Source: a bacterium HR36 (lineage in GTDB: Bacteria > Planctomycetota > Planctomycetia > Gemmatales > HRBIN36). From it: DNA of 7,581 nt. The position numbers and the translations under genes were made by a program. The notes below the pieces were generated by a model. That model was not told where the DNA came from. It ran no database searches and saw only the letters and a program-made list of their open reading frames with translations. Location: NCBI GenBank assembly GCA_002898995.1, contig BEIM01000163.1, positions 1-7,581 on the forward strand, in the 5' to 3' direction. Positions 6,211 through 7,581 of the stretch are shown here, piece by piece; within the stretch, counting starts at the first letter, position 1, and each line of letters starts with the position of its first letter.

Positions 6211-6323
6211 CCCTCACCCACACCCGCCTGGCCAACTGGCCTTCCGCTCTCCCCGTTTTTGTGTTAGTGTACCGCTGCGGTTTCCTCTAAAGCCCTGCTC
6301 TTACCACGCCGGGGAAAATAGCC

Positions 6324-7127
6324 ATGAGCTACTTTCGCTATGCTACTCAATACCTGAAAGATATCTGGAAACGGCGCTACTTCTGGCTGGCGTTGGTCAA
6401 GCTGGACTTAGATGCTCGCTATCGCCGATCGTTTCTGGGAATCGGCTGGTCGCTCTTACAGCCCTTAGCCTATACCTCCGTTATGTGCCTGGTTTTTTAT
6501 CAGATTTTCGAGTTGGATCTGCGGGAATACGCTCCTTACGTTTTCACGGGTGTCGCTATCTGGAATTTCATATCTTATTCGGTCCTGGAAGGCTGCCAAA
6601 GCATTCTCGCCGGCGAAAAATATATTCGCTCCTACCCCGCCCCACTCGCTATGTATTCGCTGCGCACGACTCTAAGCGTCGGCTTGCACTTTATCATTTT
6701 GTTAACATTCACCATCACACTTAGCTGGGTCGTCCAGGGCTTCGGCAACCTGGCTGCCTTGCCTGTCCTAATCCCTGTTCTCCTGATCCTCTTCTTTTTC
6801 AGCTGGGCCCTCACGACTATATTTGGCATTATCAACGTTTATTTTCCCGATGTCCACCACCTTTCCGCTATCGGCCTGCAATTAGTATACTATCTGACTC
6901 CTGTCTTTTACCCGAAAGAAATGTTTGCTAAGCGCGGCATCCTGGTCAGCATTCTTTCCATGAATCCTTTGGGATATGTGGTGGAATTGGTTCGGCTGCC
7001 CGTGCTTTATGGTGAATTTCCCTCCCTGCATGCTTTCTGCGTCGCGCTAAACACAACCTTGGTCATTGCGGCGGTGGCCATACTCTTATTAGTCGTCAAC
7101 GAGCGCAAGATAATCTTCAGCCTCTAG
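6324..7127 (+). CDS. ABC-2 type polysaccharide export permease, Wzm/TagG-like (267 aa)
   Basis: The membrane subunit of an ABC exporter that moves an undecaprenyl-linked polysaccharide (O-antigen, teichoic-acid-like or capsule glycan) across the inner membrane. The length of 267 residues is normal. The cytoplasmic N-terminus carries the family motif LDARYRRSFLGIGWSLLQP (29-47), in which an amphipathic gate helix leads into the first membrane span. Six membrane segments are likely: about 43-62, 71-90, 113-137, 145-170, 180-196 and 236-258. PVFYP (193-197) and MNPLGYVVELVR (213-224) are also typical of this family. The ATG at 6324 has a GGGGAAA ribosome site about eight bases upstream. The ATPase gene starts 36 bases after its stop, the usual arrangement, and the acyltransferase lies 113 bases upstream. 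The exact glycan is unknown. Confidence 0.94.
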   Translation: MSYFRYATQYLKDIWKRRYFWLALVKLDLDARYRRSFLGIGWSLLQPLAYTSVMCLVFYQIFELDLREYAPYVFTGVAIWNFISYSVLEGCQSILAGEKYIRSYPAPLAMYSLRTTLSVGLHFIILLTFTITLSWVVQGFGNLAALPVLIPVLLILFFFSWALTTIFGIINVYFPDVHHLSAIGLQLVYYLTPVFYPKEMFAKRGILVSILSMNPLGYVVELVRLPVLYGEFPSLHAFCVALNTTLVIAAVAILLLVVNERKIIFSL

Positions 7128-7163
7128 CGCGATTGTCGAGCTTTGCCGAGGAAGACTCCAGCT

Positions 7164-7581
7164 ATGGTACATGTACTCTTGAAAAATGTTAGCCTGACAT
7201 TCCGTGTCCGCAAACATAAGCGAATCCCACTCAAACAGTTCCTTCTGGGTGGCTTTTTCCGAGCGTCTGTCAACCCGATCATGGAAGTTCAGGCTCTCAG
7301 GAATATCAACCTCGAATTGCGCGAAGGAGATCGGGTGGGCATCATTGGGCACAATGGCGCTGGTAAGACCACCTTGTTGAAATTACTAGCCGGCATATAC
7401 CCGCCTACTAGCGGGGATCTCGAAATCGAGGGGCGGGTATCCACCTTGCTCGACATTGGTGTAGGCATAGAATCCGACGCCACGGGTTGGGCTAACATTG
7501 CCTATCGCAGTTATCTCCAAGGGCTTACGCCCAAAGAAGTTCGGCAGCGCCGTCAGCGTATCGCTGAATTTAGTGAATTAG
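7164..7581 (+). CDS. ABC polysaccharide exporter ATPase, Wzt/TagH-like (3' end beyond the window)
   Basis: The ATP-binding partner of the upstream permease. Only the first 139 codons are present; the gene continues past the right edge. Residues 3-20 (HVLLKNVSLTFRVRKHKR) and the following KQFLLGG loop are typical of the Wzt/TagH branch, which has an extended N-terminal loop before the core strand ALRNINLELREGDRVGIIG (44-62). Walker A is GHNGAGKTT (62-70), with Lys68. LAGIYPPTSGDLEIEGRVSTLLDIGVG (75-101, Q-loop region) continues the Wzt pattern, in which the usual Q-loop glutamine is absent. ATGWANI (106-112) stands where relatives usually have TGREN or TGYEN. The signature motif, Walker B and any C-terminal carbohydrate-binding domain lie outside. 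ATG at 7164 has a GAGGAAG ribosome site about nine bases upstream. Whether it carries the Wzt glycan-recognition domain cannot be told here. Confidence 0.93.
   Translation, partial: MVHVLLKNVSLTFRVRKHKRIPLKQFLLGGFFRASVNPIMEVQALRNINLELREGDRVGIIGHNGAGKTTLLKLLAGIYPPTSGDLEIEGRVSTLLDIGVGIESDATGWANIAYRSYLQGLTPKEVRQRRQRIAEFSEL

Noticed and set aside
6228..6241. Direct repeat CTGGCC-AA-CTGGCC before the permease gene.
   Set aside because: It is short, the hairpin it could form has a 4-bp stem, and there is no T-run or promoter-like context.
6059..6724. Open reading frame of 221 codons on the plus strand bridging the acyltransferase and permease genes.
   Set aside because: It is out of frame with two strongly recognisable genes and its translation is low-quality, Ser/Arg/Leu-rich with no family features.
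1..7581. Searched for tRNA, rRNA, CRISPR repeats, transposases, att sites and phage-defence modules.
   Set aside because: Nothing resembling any of these was seen; the genes present are pilus, glycan export and small hypothetical genes.

Overview
The window looks like a chromosomal segment from a Planctomycetota bacterium, most likely near the Gemmata group. The evidence is indirect: a zinc-ribbon membrane protein with a long Pro/Ala linker, a TadG-like protein with a very large insert in its von Willebrand A (vWA) domain, several small proteins that resemble planctomycete-restricted families from memory, mixed use of strong and weak Shine-Dalgarno sites, and moderate GC. No rRNA, tRNA, CRISPR array, transposase or other mobile-element signature was found.

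Left part, minus strand (4393 down to 1): five genes in one direction. In transcription order they encode a 79-residue cysteine-containing protein (4154-4393), a zinc-ribbon plus four-helix membrane protein (2925-4061), a TadE-like pseudopilin (2343-2801), a second TadE-like pseudopilin (1851-2339), and a TadG-like protein with a vWA domain (1-1832) that runs off the left edge. The last three are separated by 3 and 18 bases and almost certainly form one operon for minor components of a Tad (tight adherence, Flp-type) pilus or related secretion machine. None of the Tad motor, secretin or major pilin genes are in view.

Middle (4394-5541): a 165-bp divergent intergenic region holds a perfect 7-bp inverted repeat that overlaps a possible promoter. 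A 68-residue plus-strand gene (4559-4765) follows and converges, with only 9 bp between stop codons, on a minus-strand gene for a 157-residue membrane-anchored or secreted protein (4775-5248). A 293-bp divergent gap (5249-5541) separates this from the right part.

Right part, plus strand (5542 to 7581): the beginning of a surface-polysaccharide locus. It has a NeuD/PglD-family sugar O- or N-acyltransferase (5542-6210), an ABC-2 polysaccharide export permease of the Wzm/TagG type (6324-7127), and the first 139 codons of its ATPase partner of the Wzt/TagH type (7164 to the right edge). Together these suggest synthesis and ATP-driven export of an acylated glycan; the glycosyltransferases expected with them should lie to the right.

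The window therefore joins two cell-surface systems, a Tad pilus accessory operon and a glycan export locus, through small lineage-specific genes. The least ordinary items are the roughly 410-residue insert between the metal-binding motif and the next core strand of the TadG-like vWA domain, and the palindrome in the divergent promoter region.
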